The notes below the pieces were generated by a model, which saw only the letters and a program-made list of their open reading frames with translations, made no database searches and was not told the origin of the DNA. Below are positions 46,131 through 56,020 of a stretch of 64,000 nt of DNA, in pieces. The number at the start of each line of letters is the position of its first letter. The first letter of the stretch is position 1. The DNA is from Streptomyces sp. SPB162 (lineage in GTDB: Bacteria; Actinomycetota; Actinomycetes; Streptomycetales; Streptomycetaceae): assembly GCF_029504575.1 (NCBI RefSeq), contig NZ_JAQFII010000001.1, positions 744,001 through 808,000 on the forward strand, given 5' to 3'. The translations under genes were made by a program, and so were the position numbers.

Positions 46131-47492
46131 TCAGCTCTGCGTGTAGGTGAAGTGCGGAGTGTCGTACTGCGGACCGTTCTTCTCGTAGGTGAACCAGTAC
46201 GTGACCACCGAGCCCGCGGAAAGCTGACTGACGGTCTGCGTCCAGGTCCCGGCGCTGTTCGCCATCCGGAAGTTCTGCTGACCCGCCCCGTTGACCAGGT
46301 AGTGCACATCCACGTACTGCGCGGCCGTAGTCGGCGTGAAGGATATCCGCGCCTGAGTGGCGTTGATCCGGGTGGCACCCGCCGAGTAGTCGGGCGAGGA
46401 CGTCCCGCCGCCCGTCGTGCCGCCCGTGGTGGTACCACCGGTCGTCGTCCCACCCGTGGTGGTACCCCCGGTCGTGGTGCCGCCGGTCGTCGTACCGCCG
46501 CCGGTGGTGCCACCACCGTTGGTCCGGTAGACACCGAACCAGTCGATACTCATACCGGCGCCCGACGTGATGTCAGCCGAAGGCGAGGTACAGCCGCAGA
46601 CCTTGTCGGGATACGAACCACCGATCGCCACATCGAAGATAGCGAAGAACCCGTGGTCGACCGCCGCCTGCCACGTAGCGGTGGACACCTGGTTCTGGTT
46701 GACCTGGTACGTCACCTGTCCGTCCAGCAGGAACCTCAACTGCTCGGCGGCGGCATTGGTCCGGTCCACGATCACCGAGTAGGTGTGGAACCCGGTCTGG
46801 CAGCCGGCACACGCCTGCAGACCGCTGCTGATGCCGTCCGGGTCATGGCACTCCCCGGCCCAGGCACCGCAGTGGAACGTGGTCGAGTGCTGACTCAGCG
46901 CGTTGACGTCCTCCATGATGTCCAGCTCACCGATGCTCGGCCAGTTCGTCGCCCCCACCGGGCGGGCTGCCGCACCCATCGCCCAGAACGCGGGCCAGTA
47001 CCCCAGCCCGTGCGCCGGGTTGGGCTGCCTGATCGAAGCGCTGATCTGCAGCTGACCCCCGGCCGGAGCGGCGAAGTCGGTGCGCTGGGTCTCGATCCGG
47101 CCCGAGGTCCAGTGCCCGGCGGCATCCTTGATCGGCTTGATCACCAGATGCCCCGAGCCGTCCTGATAGACGTTGGCCGTCGAGTCGGTCGCCGTCTCCA
47201 GCTCCCCGGTGCCCCAGTTCCCGGCCGCTCCGGGGTAGTTGTAGCCGGTACCGAGGTCGTAGAGCCAGTCGGCCCGGTTCAGGCCGGTGCCCGACGCGCC
47301 GCTGAAGTCGTCGCTGAAGACCGTGGTCCACCCGGCCGGAGGAGCCGGCGCGGCGGCGGCCGACCCTCCGGAGACGGACAGGCCCAGGCCGCCGGCGACC
47401 AGCAGGAGCAGGGCACTGAAGACGGTGAGCGGAAGTCGCCGCATGCGGTGCGCGGCGCCCGGCGCGGAATCGAGCGGAACGTTTCTTCTCAT
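46131..47492 (-). CDS. Secreted GH16-family beta-glucanase with C-terminal CBM56-like module
   Basis: A 453-residue exported enzyme. A signal peptide (RLPLTVFSALLLLVAGGLGL) is followed by a GH16 catalytic domain with the active-site motif GELDIMED, where the two Glu act as nucleophile and acid/base. A Gly-Thr repeat linker (~35 residues) leads to a ~90-residue CBM56-like beta-1,3-glucan-binding module ending YDTPHFTYTQS. It probably hydrolyses laminarin or fungal beta-1,3-glucan. ATG 47492 is chosen over an in-frame upstream start because it begins the signal peptide. It lies just downstream of the GH64 gene, which has a near-identical binding module. Confidence 0.92.
   Translation of the reverse strand: MRRNVPLDSAPGAAHRMRRLPLTVFSALLLLVAGGLGLSVSGGSAAAAPAPPAGWTTVFSDDFSGASGTGLNRADWLYDLGTGYNYPGAAGNWGTGELETATDSTANVYQDGSGHLVIKPIKDAAGHWTSGRIETQRTDFAAPAGGQLQISASIRQPNPAHGLGYWPAFWAMGAAARPVGATNWPSIGELDIMEDVNALSQHSTTFHCGAWAGECHDPDGISSGLQACAGCQTGFHTYSVIVDRTNAAAEQLRFLLDGQVTYQVNQNQVSTATWQAAVDHGFFAIFDVAIGGSYPDKVCGCTSPSADITSGAGMSIDWFGVYRTNGGGTTGGGTTTGGTTTGGTTTGGTTTGGTTTGGTTGGGTSSPDYSAGATRINATQARISFTPTTAAQYVDVHYLVNGAGQQNFRMANSAGTWTQTVSQLSAGSVVTYWFTYEKNGPQYDTPHFTYTQS
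46407..46518 (-). repeat. 15-bp tandem repeat coding the Gly-Thr linker of the GH16 enzyme
   Basis: About seven degenerate 15-bp units (for example CCACCCGTGGTGGTA on the + strand) encode repeats of GGTTT between the catalytic and carbohydrate-binding domains. The array is prone to slippage, so linker length may vary between strains. Confidence 0.75.
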
Positions 47493-47598
47493 GGGCGGTG
47501 GAACCTTTCTGCCGAACCGTGCGATGTACGAGATCTGCGAGATGTGCGGACGCGTGCGGGGACGCGGCACCGCACCGGTGACGGATCCGCCCCGCCCG

Positions 47599-49152
47599 TC
47601 AGTTGAAGGGGTCGAGGAGGAGCGACGCCTGCTGCGGGCTGCCGTCGTGCACCAGTGACTCGTGGTGGCCGACGTCGTCGAAGGCGAACGCGTACGCGTT
47701 CCCGTCCGCCATCTGCGCGTGGATGAAGCGTGCGTAGTGGTTGGTCACCGCGTCCTGGTAGAAGCTCGCGGCGGACGGGTCGGGCTGGTTGGGGTTGACC
47801 AGCAGCGTCGAGCGGTTGAATCCCGCGCACAAGGTGCGGGAGATCGGACCGCGCACCAGGTCGTTGGGGGCGTCCAGGCGCTTGTAGCAGCCGAAGACGC
47901 TGTCGGCGTCGGGCTTCTGGAAGCTGGTGACGACCGCGCCCGTGGAGTCGGTGAAGTTCATGACGTTCCCCGACACCCGGCCGGAGTACTTCGTGTTCGG
48001 CTGGTCGGCGAAGGGCGTCACGGTCAGCGTCGACGTGGAGTACTTCTGCCACACCCGGTTGATGTAGTCGTCCAGGACGCCGCTGGGCAGCGCACCGGAC
48101 TCGATGCCGTGGCCAGGCGCCAGCGCCCGCAGCACCGAACCGTCCGGAGCCGTCTGGATCAGGCCGGCCCAGCCACCGGACTGGCCCCGCAGCGCGTTGA
48201 GGACGCCGTTGTAACCTCCGGGCTTCACATGGCCCGTGGTCTGGCTCGCTCCCGTGGTGGACTTCACCGCCACCGCGTAGGGCGCGGAGAACATGTCCAC
48301 CTGCGTGCTGTTGATCCACAGCCCGCTGTCGTTGAGCGTGTACTCCGACCAGTTGAACAGGATGTTGCGGTTCGGGTCGCTCGGGTTCTGCACGGCGGGC
48401 TGCACCAGTCCGCCGGTCGCCAGCTTGAAGACCAGTTTCTGGCCGTAGGAGAAGTAGACCCGGCCCGAGAACTTGGGGATCCGGATCGTCACCGACTGGC
48501 CGGCGGCCGGTCCGGCGATCGACGCGTCCGGTGCCGGGGTGGGAGGATTGCCGCCGGCCGGCCAGGCGTGGAACCCGCCGTCGGCGTCGGCCCAGCCCTG
48601 TTGCCCGCTCGACAGCTGGGTGCCCAGGTCGTAGATGTAGACGCTGCCGCCGCGGCCGGAGTTGTTGGTGATCGTCAGCGGGATGGTCCCGGGCACCGGC
48701 TGTCCGCCGCCCCCGCCGCCGGTCGTCCCACCCGTCGTGCCGCCGCCGCCCTGGGTGTAGGTGAATTGGGGGGTGTCGTACTGCGGCCCGCTCTTCTCGT
48801 AGGTGAACCAGTAGGTGATGACCGAGCCCGTCGAGAGCTGGTCGACGGTGCGGGTCCACGTGCCCCCGCCGTTCGCCATCCGGAAGTTCTGCTGACCCGC
48901 CCCGTTGACCAGGTAGTGCACATCCACGTACAGGGCCGGGGTGGTGGGGGTGAAGGCGATCCGCGCCTGACTGGCGCTGGTGGGGGTGACGCCCTGGGTG
49001 TAGTCGGACGGTCCGGCCGCCGCGGTCCCCGCGACAGCGGTGAGGGCGAACAGGCCCGCGAGCACCAGGACTACGGAGGACACGAGGGCGGTCACGCGGC
49101 GGCTCCGGCGCCGCAGGGGCCGGTCAAGGCGCGGAAGTGGGGTTCTGCGCAT
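47599..49152 (-). CDS. Secreted GH64-family beta-1,3-glucanase with N-terminal CBM56-like module
   Basis: A 517-residue exported protein. A signal peptide is cleaved near TAAAGP, a CBM56-like module covers residues ~50-135, and a Gly/Thr linker leads to a GH64 (thaumatin-like fold) domain (TIPLTITNNSGRGGSVYIYDLG at its start; PGGYNGVLNALRGQ and CAGFNRSTLL further on). GH64 enzymes release laminaripentaose from beta-1,3-glucan. ATG 49152 has AAGGGA upstream. A LacI-type palindrome (49245-49258) lies ~95 bp upstream of the start. It probably works with the GH16 enzyme encoded next. Confidence 0.92.
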   Translation of the reverse strand: MRRTPLPRLDRPLRRRSRRVTALVSSVVLVLAGLFALTAVAGTAAAGPSDYTQGVTPTSASQARIAFTPTTPALYVDVHYLVNGAGQQNFRMANGGGTWTRTVDQLSTGSVITYWFTYEKSGPQYDTPQFTYTQGGGGTTGGTTGGGGGGQPVPGTIPLTITNNSGRGGSVYIYDLGTQLSSGQQGWADADGGFHAWPAGGNPPTPAPDASIAGPAAGQSVTIRIPKFSGRVYFSYGQKLVFKLATGGLVQPAVQNPSDPNRNILFNWSEYTLNDSGLWINSTQVDMFSAPYAVAVKSTTGASQTTGHVKPGGYNGVLNALRGQSGGWAGLIQTAPDGSVLRALAPGHGIESGALPSGVLDDYINRVWQKYSTSTLTVTPFADQPNTKYSGRVSGNVMNFTDSTGAVVTSFQKPDADSVFGCYKRLDAPNDLVRGPISRTLCAGFNRSTLLVNPNQPDPSAASFYQDAVTNHYARFIHAQMADGNAYAFAFDDVGHHESLVHDGSPQQASLLLDPFN

Positions 49153-49244
49153 CGGAAACTGTTTCCCTTCTTCTGTTCATGAAACGAAAGGGAAGTGCCG
49201 GTCCGGGCTGGTAGCGCTTACACCTCACAGCCGAAGGCAGGTGA

Positions 49245-49258
49245 TGAGAGCGCTCTCA
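49245..49258. promoter_or_regulatory. LacI/CebR-type operator palindrome
   Basis: TGAGAGCGCTCTCA is a perfect 14-bp palindrome resembling the CebR-type operator consensus (TGGGAGCGCTCCCA) of Streptomyces. It lies upstream of the GH64 gene. A second dyad, CCAACA/TGTTGG (49260-49277), follows immediately. The core GAGAGCGCTCTC recurs at 62773-62784. Confidence 0.75.
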
Positions 49259-49330
49259 ACCAACAGGATCGTGTTGGATTGTCAGCGCGTGACGAGAGCG
49301 CGTCAAGAAGTTGAACAGGATTCGACTGCG

Positions 49331-49366
49331 GGCCGGGTCTTTCCCCTGCCGGCCGGGTCTTTCCCC
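49331..49366. repeat. Two 16-bp direct repeats in the GH64/beta-helix gap
   Basis: GGCCGGGTCTTTCCCC occurs at 49331-49346 and 49351-49366 with a 20-bp period (two helical turns), within the 429-bp gap between the divergent GH64 and beta-helix genes. Direct repeats at this spacing can be activator sites. Apart from the palindrome described separately, nothing else was recognised in the gap. Confidence 0.5.
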
Positions 49367-49581
49367 GGCGATCGAGACGGTCGGGCCACAGGGCTTGTTA
49401 TTCGGTGTCCCCCAAGCGGTCGCGCAGGAGTGGCGGGGTCGGATGATCACCCTTAGCTTCGAATCGGCGGCCCCACGCCCACCATGGGCGACACCTGCGG
49501 GCCGCCGTCGAACGTCCCTCGGACCCGTCGCCGAGCCCGGCGCCGCTATGGGTGGACCATCCTGGAGAGCGGGTCTGGATC

Positions 49582-50643
49582 ATGGCTGCACGACAGTTTC
49601 GTCGACTGGTCGCCACTGCTGTCGGTGTCGCCGCCGCAGGGTTGGCGGCCGCGCCGCCCGCACAGGCGGGGAGCGTGCTCGTCGTCGACAGGGGGCAGTC
49701 CATCCAGGCCACGGTCGACCGGGCGAAACCGGGTGACACGGTCCTGGTCCTGCCGGGCACCTACCGGGAGAGCGTCCGGATCACCGTTCCCGGCATCACG
49801 CTGCGCGGGTCCGGCGACCGGACGGTGCTCAACCCGCCGGCCGTGACCAAGGGCAACGCCTGCGCCGCGGGGGGCAACGGGATCTGCGTCACCGGAACGG
49901 CGGACCGGAAGGTCACCGATGTGACCGTCGAGTCGCTCACGCTCTCCGGCTTCGCCAAGGACGCCCTCAACGCGACCGGGACCGACCGGCTGAACGTGCG
50001 GTCCGTGCTCGGCCGGAACAACGGCCAGTACGGGATCAGCGTGGAGAAGTCGACCCGGACCCACCTGTCCGGCAACCGGCTGCGCGACAACGGGCAGGCG
50101 GGCGCCTTCCTGGCGAACCTCACCAACGGGGAGGGCGGCGCCCTCGACACCCGGGACGCGATGATCAGCGGCAACGACCTCTCCGGGAACCGGATCGGCT
50201 TCGTGGCACGGCGGGTCCGCAACCTGACGTTCCGGAACAACTCGATGACCGGGAACTGCGCCGGCGTGTTCGTCGTCGGGGACGAGGGGAAGCCGAGGGC
50301 CGGAGCGCTCCGCATCCGTCACAACAGGATCGTCGCGAACAACAAGTTCTGCCCGGCCAACGCCCGGCTGCCGTTCATCCAGGGATCCGGAATCGTCCTG
50401 ACCGGCGTGGAGAACACGACGGTGGAACTGAACAGGATCACCGACAACGTCGGAACATCGCCGATGTCCGGCGGCGTCGTGCTGTTCCCGAGCTTCACGG
50501 GCGGCCCCAACTCCGGCAACACCGTCAAGGACAACACGGCCCTGCGCAACGGCCCGGCCGACCTGTCCGACCGGGACACCGGCCTCGGCAACACGTTCCG
50601 CGGAAACCACTGTCTGGTCTCGGCACCCACCGGCCGCTGCTGA
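49582..50643 (+). CDS. Secreted right-handed parallel beta-helix protein
   Basis: A 353-residue protein with a signal peptide (RRLVATAVGVAAAGLAAAPP, cut near QAGS). It has repeating ~20-25-residue beta-helix rungs rich in Asn and Gly (for example NRLRDN, NDLSGNRIGF, NRIVANNKF, NRITDNVG), typical of pectate-lyase-like folds. An N-terminal IQATVDRAKPGDTVLVLPGTY is the usual cap. Catalytic residues cannot be assigned. It may bind or cleave polysaccharide, in keeping with the neighbouring glucanases. Confidence 0.87.
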   Translation: MAARQFRRLVATAVGVAAAGLAAAPPAQAGSVLVVDRGQSIQATVDRAKPGDTVLVLPGTYRESVRITVPGITLRGSGDRTVLNPPAVTKGNACAAGGNGICVTGTADRKVTDVTVESLTLSGFAKDALNATGTDRLNVRSVLGRNNGQYGISVEKSTRTHLSGNRLRDNGQAGAFLANLTNGEGGALDTRDAMISGNDLSGNRIGFVARRVRNLTFRNNSMTGNCAGVFVVGDEGKPRAGALRIRHNRIVANNKFCPANARLPFIQGSGIVLTGVENTTVELNRITDNVGTSPMSGGVVLFPSFTGGPNSGNTVKDNTALRNGPADLSDRDTGLGNTFRGNHCLVSAPTGRC

Positions 50644-50699
50644 CCGCGTGGTCACCGTGCCACGTCCCGACACCCTTGCGAAGACAAGAGAGGCAGTCC

Positions 50700-51752
50700 A
50701 TGACGACCCCACCTTCGACCGCGGCGCCCGCGCCGACCATCACCCCGCACGCCGGCATGCGTCTGCGGGAGATCGTGTTCGGCGCCGCCTGCGCCGCAGC
50801 CGTACGGGCCGCTGCCCGGCTGCGGATCGCGGACGCGCTGGGCGATGCCCCCGCGACCGTCGAGGAACTGGCCCGGGACGTCAACGCCGAGGCCAAGCCG
50901 CTGCGCCGGCTGCTCCGCGCGCTGTCGTGCCACGGGCTGTTCGCGGAGACGGAGGACGGCCGCTTCACCCACACCGAGATGTCGCGGCTGCTGCGCGAGG
51001 ACTCCCCCGACAGCCTCCGCTACATCTCGCTGTGGTGCACCGAGCCGTGGACCTGGCAGGCGTGGCCGCTGCTCGACGACGCGGTGCGGTCCGGCAAGGA
51101 CGTCTTCCCCGACCTGTACGGCAAGAACTTCTTCGACTACCTCCATGACGACGCGGGCGAGTCGGCCGTGGTGTTCGACCGGGCGATGTCGTCGTCCAGC
51201 AGGCAGTCCGCCGAGGACCTCGCCGCGTTCGTCGACCTGTCCGGGGTGACGAGCGTCGCGGACATCGGCGGCGGCCAGGGGCTGGCGCTCGCCTGTCTGC
51301 TGGAGCGGAACCCGGAACTGAGCGGGACCCTGCTCGACCTCCCCAACGTGATCGCGAACGCGGACCCGCGGCTGCGGGACGGCGGCCCGCTGGCCGGGCG
51401 GGTCCGGCTCATCCCGGGCGACTGCCGCGACGAGATCCCCGTCCAGGCGGACCTGTACATCATCAAGAACATCCTGGAATGGGACGACGCCAGCACCCGC
51501 GCCACCCTCCGCAACATCGTCAGGACCGCGCGCCCCGGCGCCCGGGTGCTGGTCGTGGAGAACCTGGTCGACGACAGCCCGTCGATGCGGTTCACCACCG
51601 CCATGGACCTGTTGCTCCTGCTGAACGTCGGCGGCGGCAAGCACTCCAAGGCGAGCATGGTCCTGCTGATGGAGGAGGCCGGGCTCGCGGTCGGGGAGAT
51701 TCGGCCGGTCAACCCCTACCTGCACGCGTTCGAGGCGTTCGTCCCCGTCTAG
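50700..51752 (+). CDS. SAM-dependent O-methyltransferase (polyketide-tailoring type)
   Basis: A 350-residue protein. The N-terminal winged-helix dimerisation domain (LREIVFGAACAAAVRAAARLRIADALG; LLRALSCHGLFAETEDGRF) precedes a SAM-binding domain with VADIGGGQGLALACLL and IIKNILEWDDAST. This is the TcmN/TcmO-like family that methylates aromatic polyketides. ATG 50700 has GAGG a few bases upstream. It converges on the whiE cluster, so it may methylate the spore pigment. Confidence 0.85.
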   Translation: MTTPPSTAAPAPTITPHAGMRLREIVFGAACAAAVRAAARLRIADALGDAPATVEELARDVNAEAKPLRRLLRALSCHGLFAETEDGRFTHTEMSRLLREDSPDSLRYISLWCTEPWTWQAWPLLDDAVRSGKDVFPDLYGKNFFDYLHDDAGESAVVFDRAMSSSSRQSAEDLAAFVDLSGVTSVADIGGGQGLALACLLERNPELSGTLLDLPNVIANADPRLRDGGPLAGRVRLIPGDCRDEIPVQADLYIIKNILEWDDASTRATLRNIVRTARPGARVLVVENLVDDSPSMRFTTAMDLLLLLNVGGGKHSKASMVLLMEEAGLAVGEIRPVNPYLHAFEAFVPV

Positions 51753-51777
51753 AGCGGCCGGCGGGCACAACGCAGTG

Positions 51778-51808
51778 GCGCCACGCTCCCGAAGGAGCGT
51801 GGCGCTTT
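51778..51808. terminator. Strong rho-independent terminator
   Basis: GCGCCACGCTCC (51778-51789), a CGAA tetraloop and its exact complement (51794-51805) form a 12-bp stem followed by TTT on the + strand. It lies in the gap between the convergent methyltransferase and whiE genes. Confidence 0.9.
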
Positions 51809-51827
51809 CGCGTGGGCGCAGCCCGGC

Positions 51828-52160
51828 TCAGCCGGCGTCGCTGCGCTCCCAGCGGTAGAACTCGCGGGCCATCGCGTCCTTCGGCTCACGCCAGGTGGCC
51901 GGGTCGTACGCCTGGACGTGTGCGGCGAGGCGGTCGCTGACGTCGCGGAACTCCGGGTGCCCCTTGTAGCGGGCCACTTCGGGGCCGGGCGGGCGGTCCG
52001 CTTCGATCAGGTGCAGGTACAGGTCGCCGAACTGGAACAGGCTGCGCCCGGTCACGCCGATGAGGCGGGGCAGTTCCCCGCGGTCGGAGGCCGCGAAGGT
52101 CTCGGCGATGTCGGGGGCGGCGTCGGTCCGCATACGGGCGACGATGAGAGAGCGGTGCAT
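51828..52160 (-). CDS. whiE-VII: TcmI-family polyketide cyclase (WhiE ORFVII)
   Basis: A 110-residue alpha/beta-barrel cyclase. HRSLIVARMRTDAAPDIAETFAASD, RLIGVTGRSLFQFGDLYLHL and REFYRWE are standard TcmI/WhiE-VII features. It acts on the polyketide chain after the aromatase to close later rings of the spore-pigment precursor. It is the last gene of the seven-gene minus-strand whiE unit, 35 bp after the aromatase gene. Confidence 0.93.
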   Translation of the reverse strand: MHRSLIVARMRTDAAPDIAETFAASDRGELPRLIGVTGRSLFQFGDLYLHLIEADRPPGPEVARYKGHPEFRDVSDRLAAHVQAYDPATWREPKDAMAREFYRWERSDAG

Positions 52161-52194
52161 CGGGGTGGTCCCTTCGGGGTCGTAGCGGGGTCGG

Positions 52195-52909
<715 letters not shown>

Positions 52910-52979
52910 CACTGGTTTCTCCTTGGTCGGGGGAGGCTGCGGGCAACAGCGGTCGGGGGAAGGGGACGGCCGGTGCGGG

Positions 52980-54263
52980 TCAGCGCCGGTCGTCGGGAAC
53001 GCGGCGCAGCACCAGGGCCGAGTTGCAGCCCATCAGGCCGCGGCTCAGGACGAGGGCGGTGCGCAGGTCGGCGGTACGGGCCTCGCCGGTGACGAGGTCG
53101 AGGTCGTGGCGCACCTCGGTGATGTTGGGGGTGGGGGGCACCACGCCGTGCTCCAGGGCGAGGACCGCGGCGGCCACGTCGAGCGCCGAGGCCGCGGAGT
53201 ACGCCCGGCCGAAGCCGGTCTTGGGGGCGGTGACGGGGACGTTCGCGGCATGCGGGCCCAGGGCGTCGGCGATCGCCAGTGCCTCGGCCTGGTCTGCCGC
53301 GGGCACGCCGAGGGCGTCGGCGAACACCACGTCGACGTCCTCGCCGGAGCAGCCCGCCTCGTCGAGTGCGCCCTGGATCGCCCGGGCGAGGCCCTGGCGG
53401 GAGTGCTCCCAGCCGGCGGTGCCGGTGAACGTGGCGGCGTGTCCGGCGACCACCGCCCGGATGGGGACACCGCGGCGGCGTGCCGCGGACTCCTCCTCGA
53501 CCACGAACATCGCGCCGCCTTCGGCGGGCGAGAATCCGCAGGCGTCGTCGGTGAACGGCAGGTAGGCGCGGTGCGGGTCCTTCGCGAGGCTGAGCTCGGG
53601 GTATCCGAGCTGGCAGACCACCGAGTAGGGGGCCAGTGGCGCCTCGCTGGCGCCGACGACGACGGCGTCGGTGCCCCGCCGGATCGTGCGGCAGGCGTGG
53701 CCGAACGCGTCGAGTCCGCCCGCCTCGTCGTTGGCGAGCACGCCGCAGGGGCCCTGGAAGCCGCCCCTGATGGAGATCTGGCCGGTGCTCGCGGCGTAGA
53801 ACCAGGCGATGGACTGGTACGGCCCGACGAACTGCGGGCCGTGGCCCCACAGCTGCTGCAGTTCGCCCTGGCCGAACTCGCCGCCGCCGGAGCCGGCCGC
53901 GGTCACCACGCCGATGGCGAAGGGTGCCCCCGGGTCGGCCGCCAACTGGGCGTCGCCGAGGGCGAGATCGGCCGCTGCCATCGCGAAGTGCGTGAAGCGG
54001 TCGGTCTGGACCAGGTAGCGGCCTTCGACGAGGAGGGCCGGGTCGAACCCGGTGACCTCGCCGGCCACCCGCAGCGGCAGGTCGGCGCAGCCCTCGCGGG
54101 TGACGGGGCCGAGCACCGACACCCCCTGCTGGACGGCCTTCCAGAAGGCGTCGGTTCCCACGCCGTTGGGCGCGACGACGCCGAGGCCGGTCACCACGGT
54201 CTGCCGGCCGGTGGGTCGGTCCTGCGGTGTCCGCCGCGTCCGGTCCGGGGATATGTGCTTCAT
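52980..54263 (-). CDS. whiE-IV: Ketosynthase chain-length factor, KS-beta (WhiE ORFIV)
   Basis: A 427-residue KS-like protein. [20 protein letters not shown] begins the fold. At the position of the KS-alpha active Cys ([10 protein letters not shown]) this subunit reads [10 protein letters not shown], giving Glu instead of Cys. This confirms a chain-length factor, although Gln is the more usual residue. It forms a heterodimer with KS-alpha. Its ATG overlaps the KS-alpha TGA (ATGA), giving equimolar translation. Confidence 0.94.
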   Translation of the reverse strand: MKHISPDRTRRTPQDRPTGRQTVVTGLGVVAPNGVGTDAFWKAVQQGVSVLGPVTREGCADLPLRVAGEVTGFDPALLVEGRYLVQTDRFTHFAMAAADLALGDAQLAADPGAPFAIGVVTAAGSGGGEFGQGELQQLWGHGPQFVGPYQSIAWFYAASTGQISIRGGFQGPCGVLANDEAGGLDAFGHACRTIRRGTDAVVVGASEAPLAPYSVVCQLGYPELSLAKDPHRAYLPFTDDACGFSPAEGGAMFVVEEESAARRRGVPIRAVVAGHAATFTGTAGWEHSRQGLARAIQGALDEAGCSGEDVDVVFADALGVPAADQAEALAIADALGPHAANVPVTAPKTGFGRAYSAASALDVAAAVLALEHGVVPPTPNITEVRHDLDLVTGEARTADLRTALVLSRGLMGCNSALVLRRVPDDRR

Positions 54264-55528
54264 GACGGGCTCCTCTCGGCGTGCCCGAGCACCACGGCGG
54301 ACTGGAAGCCGCCGAAGCCGCTGCCGACCGACAGCACGGACCGCAGGGAGGCGGTGCGCGCGGTCCTGGGCACATAGTCGAGATCGCAGTCGGGGTCGGG
54401 GGTGTCGTAGTTCGCGGTCGGCGGCACCACGCCGTGCGTCAGCGCCAGGGCGCAGGCGGCGAGTTCGATCGCCCCGATCGCGCCGAGTGAGTGGCCGACC
54501 ATCGACTTGATCGAACTCATCGGGACGGTGTGCGCGTGCGCGCCCAGGGAGCGCTTGACCGCGGCCGTCTCGTGCCGGTCGTTCTGCAGGGTGCCCGAGC
54601 CGTGCGCGTTGACGTAGTCGATCTCGGTCCGGTCGACGCGGGCCTGGTCCAGCGCCTGGTCGATGGCGTGGGACATCTCCAGTCCCTCTTTGGTGAGACC
54701 GGTCATGTGGTAGGCGTTGCCGAACGTGGCGAAGCCGCGCAGCTCGCAGTAGATCCGGGCGCCGCGGCTGCGCGCGTGCTCCCACTCCTCCAGGAGCAGT
54801 ACGGCGGCGCCCTCGCCCAGGACGAATCCGTCACGTTCGGCGTCGAAGGGGCGGGAGGCGTGGGCGGGGTCGTCGTTGCGCGTCGACGTCGCCTTGATCG
54901 CGTCGAAGCAGGCCACCGTGATCGGGGAGATCGGCGAGTCCGCCGCTCCGGCGACGATCATGTCGGCCTTGCCGTCCTGGATCGCGTGGAAGGCGTGGCC
55001 CACCGCGTCCAACCCGGACGTGCAGCCGGTCGAGACCGTCTGGACCGGGCCCCGCGCGCCGAGGTCCTCGGCCACTTCCGAGGCCAGTGCGCTGGGCGAG
55101 AAGGCCCGATGCAGATGCGGTCCCGCACCCTCGGCCCGCACGTCCCAGCGCTCGCCCGAGTCGCTGACCGCCACGTAGTCGTTCTCGAGCCGGGTGGTGC
55201 CTCCCACTGCGGAGCCCAGGGAGGCACCGAACCGCCAGGGGTCCTGGGCGTCCGGGTCGAGCCCGGCGTCCCGGACCGCTTCGCGGGCGGCGACCAGCGC
55301 GAACTGGACGTACCGGTCGGCGCGCCGCACACGGTCCGCGTCGAGACCGCAGGCGGCGGCGTCGAAGTCGACCTCCGCGGCGATCCTGGAGCGGAAGCCC
55401 GCGGGGTCGAACAGGGTGATGCCCCGGGTCGCGGTACGCCCGGCGGTGAGCAGGTCCCAGAAGGCCGGCACCCCCACGCCGCCGGGGGCGACGACGCCCA
55501 GGCCGGTGACCGCCACCCGGCGGGTCAC
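54260..55528 (-). CDS. whiE-III: Ketosynthase KS-alpha (WhiE ORFIII)
   Basis: A 422-residue beta-ketoacyl synthase. The active-site Cys is in [11 protein letters not shown]. The His residues lie in [14 protein letters not shown] and [12 protein letters not shown]. It condenses malonyl units with the KS-beta partner to make the spore-pigment polyketide backbone. Its GTG start overlaps the upstream cupin stop (GTGA), so the gene is translationally coupled on both sides. Confidence 0.95.
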   Translation of the reverse strand: MTRRVAVTGLGVVAPGGVGVPAFWDLLTAGRTATRGITLFDPAGFRSRIAAEVDFDAAACGLDADRVRRADRYVQFALVAAREAVRDAGLDPDAQDPWRFGASLGSAVGGTTRLENDYVAVSDSGERWDVRAEGAGPHLHRAFSPSALASEVAEDLGARGPVQTVSTGCTSGLDAVGHAFHAIQDGKADMIVAGAADSPISPITVACFDAIKATSTRNDDPAHASRPFDAERDGFVLGEGAAVLLLEEWEHARSRGARIYCELRGFATFGNAYHMTGLTKEGLEMSHAIDQALDQARVDRTEIDYVNAHGSGTLQNDRHETAAVKRSLGAHAHTVPMSSIKSMVGHSLGAIGAIELAACALALTHGVVPPTANYDTPDPDCDLDYVPRTARTASLRSVLSVGSGFGGFQSAVVLGHAERSPS

Positions 55529-55965
55529 GTCCTCGCCCCCGCGGGGTCGGGGGGAGCCAGCAGGCCGGCCTGGACGTGCGCGGTCTCCTCGGTGTCCACA
55601 TGGCCCAGCTCCGGGCGGGGCGCGAGCGGTCCCAGATGGAAGACCATCCGGGCCTCGGTGCTGCCCACGTTGCGGAAGCGGTGCCGGACGTCGACGGGGA
55701 TCAGCAGCCCCTGGTCGAGGCGGAGCGGGTGGCTGACGCCGTCCAGGTCCACTTCGAGCGATCCGCTGACGACGTAGACGAACTCCTCGGAGTACGGGTG
55801 GTAGTGCTCGGCGATCTGCTCGCCGGGCTGGATGATCGCCAACCCCATGAAACCGCTCGTGGCCCCCACGGAGGTGGGGGTGAGCACGGCGCGCAGGTCT
55901 CCGCCGCGCCGGGTGTTGGGGCTGGTCTCGTCGAGGTGCACAATGCGTGGCTGCTGGGGTGTCAT
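55525..55965 (-). CDS. whiE-II: Cupin-domain protein (WhiE ORFII)
   Basis: A 146-residue single cupin. The metal-binding motif 1 is [15 protein letters not shown] and motif 2 is [12 protein letters not shown]. It is conserved at this position in whiE-type clusters; it may be an oxygenase or cyclase accessory protein, and its reaction is not established. The ATG at 55965 follows the SchA/CurD gene stop by 55 bp. Confidence 0.9.
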   Translation of the reverse strand: MTPQQPRIVHLDETSPNTRRGGDLRAVLTPTSVGATSGFMGLAIIQPGEQIAEHYHPYSEEFVYVVSGSLEVDLDGVSHPLRLDQGLLIPVDVRHRFRNVGSTEARMVFHLGPLAPRPELGHVDTEETAHVQAGLLAPPDPAGART

Positions 55966-56020
55966 GGCCGCTCCTTGGTGGGTGCGCGTCCGGCTGCGGA
56001 GCCGGACGCGCTGGGGGATT

